Positions 50,282 through 50,736 of a stretch of 50,736 nt of DNA are shown in pieces. Position 1 is the stretch's first letter, and the number at the start of each line of letters is the position of its first letter. Source of the stretch: Gemmatimonadales bacterium (GTDB lineage: Bacteria > Gemmatimonadota > Gemmatimonadetes > Palauibacterales > Palauibacteraceae); NCBI GenBank assembly GCA_009841005.1, contig VXMR01000028.1:1-50736 (forward strand), in the 5' to 3' direction. The position numbers were made by a program, and so were the translations under genes. Below the pieces are notes generated by a model. It saw nothing but the letters and a program-made list of their open reading frames with translations, had not been told where the DNA came from and made no database searches.

Positions 50282-50736
50282 ATGCCTTTGACGAACAACA
50301 CATCACAGCCGCGTGGCGGCTCCCCGCGCGGGAGCGGAGGCCAACCCGGCGGCAAGGGACAGCCCAAGGGCCGCGGGAAGGGGTCGGGTGGCCGCGGGGG
50401 CAAGGGCCGGAACCGGCGGCGCCGTTCACGCGGACGCCGCAACCGCGGAGGAAAGGGGCCCCGCCAGCCGCGGCCCGATCAGCAGGATGCGGCCGCCGAA
50501 GTTCCGGAGGGTCCGAAGGACGGCTACCTGGGACTCATCGAACGGCTCGGCAACGGCACAGGGTTCATCCGCCGCCAGCACGCCGGGTACACCCCGAGCG
50601 ACGACGACATCTACGTGAGTCCAAAGATCGTTTCCCGCTACGATCTGCGGACGGGAGACGAGATCTGCGGCCAGGCCGGCCGTCCGCCCCGCCCCGGCAA
50701 GAGCCCCCCGCTCCGATATCTTCACACCGTCAACGG
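50282..50736 (+). CDS. rho: Transcription termination factor Rho, N-terminal part with basic Gly/Arg insert
   Basis: The gene runs off the right edge; about 151 codons are visible. From ATG 50282 (MPLTNNTSQPRGG) the first 65 or so residues are a disordered stretch of Arg, Gly, Lys, Gln and Pro. Then comes the Rho cold-shock-like RNA-binding domain: DGYLGLIERLGNGTGFIRR, TPSDDDIYVSPKIVSRYDLRTGDEI and GQAGRPP, which is diagnostic of Rho. Rho is the helicase that ends transcription at Rho-dependent sites. The start is ambiguous: ATG 50216 is in the same frame and adds 22 residues. Basic inserts of this kind occur in Rho of high-GC bacteria. The ATPase domain is outside the window. Confidence 0.9.
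   Translation, partial: MPLTNNTSQPRGGSPRGSGGQPGGKGQPKGRGKGSGGRGGKGRNRRRRSRGRRNRGGKGPRQPRPDQQDAAAEVPEGPKDGYLGLIERLGNGTGFIRRQHAGYTPSDDDIYVSPKIVSRYDLRTGDEICGQAGRPPRPGKSPPLRYLHTVN

Overview
The window is about 70% GC and almost fully coding. I read 36 complete protein genes, one gene interrupted by an in-frame stop, and two genes cut by the window edges. I see no rRNA, tRNA, CRISPR array, insertion sequence or phage gene. The mix points to an uncultured or marine Gemmatimonadota-type bacterium: two TonB-dependent receptors with a carboxypeptidase-regulatory N-terminus, a DUF4249 lipoprotein, many lipoproteins with LAAC-type lipoboxes, secreted S9, M14, M19 and S51 peptidases, a quinohemoprotein, a cory-CC-star/ArsA pair, and a Rho factor with a long Arg/Gly/Lys-rich N-terminal insert. 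This assignment is inference; no marker gene settles it.

Layout. 1-3965: a minus-strand pair (fumarylacetoacetate-hydrolase-like fragment, M19 dipeptidase) diverges from pxpA-pxpB-pxpC, the 5-oxoprolinase operon. 3977-10129, plus strand: an M15-like LysM peptidase behind a recognisable promoter, a TonB receptor plus DUF4249 lipoprotein, a fatty-acid-hydroxylase/sterol-desaturase family membrane protein and a beta-lactamase-fold lipoprotein. 10230-17309, plus strand: quinohemoprotein dehydrogenase, then S9 peptidase, gamma-glutamyltransferase-like protein and amidohydrolase joined by 4-base ATGA/GTGA overlaps. 17431-20545: cory-CC-star protein, ArsA-family ATPase and CstA transporter. 20562-30111, minus strand: FKBP isomerase, FAH-family hydrolase, 1442-residue M14 peptidase, cytochrome c, Cache-containing autotransporter (broken by TAA) and a DinB-fold protein. 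30188-36285: DUF6503-like lipoprotein, nuclease, MFS transporter and cyanophycinase-like peptidase (both minus), lipocalin-like protein, class V aminotransferase and NIPSNAP-like lipoprotein. 36305-36974: a Phd/PIN toxin-antitoxin pair with a clear operator. 36999-42877, minus: large TonB receptor and FG-GAP/LVIVD surface protein. 43031-49981: HutF, class I aldolase, small lipoprotein, MtaB, 2,4-dienoyl-CoA-reductase-like SDR, proline dehydrogenase and a sulfocyanin-like copper protein. 50282-end: start of rho.

The metabolic theme is scavenging of peptides and amino acids. Secreted peptidases make small peptides. CstA is a candidate importer. Dipeptidase, GGT-like protein and PxpABC could handle gamma-glutamyl and pyroglutamyl products, while HutF and proline dehydrogenase feed histidine and proline toward glutamate. 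Cytochrome c, quinohemoprotein and the blue-copper protein suggest extracytoplasmic electron transfer.

The items most worth a second look are: (1) the Cache-Cache-autotransporter with an in-frame TAA followed by 106 intact barrel codons, next to a cytochrome c; (2) the cory-CC-star/ArsA/CstA cluster; (3) a recurring arrangement in which a TANNNT box sits 5-7 bases before a start codon that has no usable Shine-Dalgarno, suggesting leaderless transcripts; (4) a TonB receptor whose signal peptide has no AUG/GUG/UUG start; (5) a GGT homologue without the usual Thr nucleophile.
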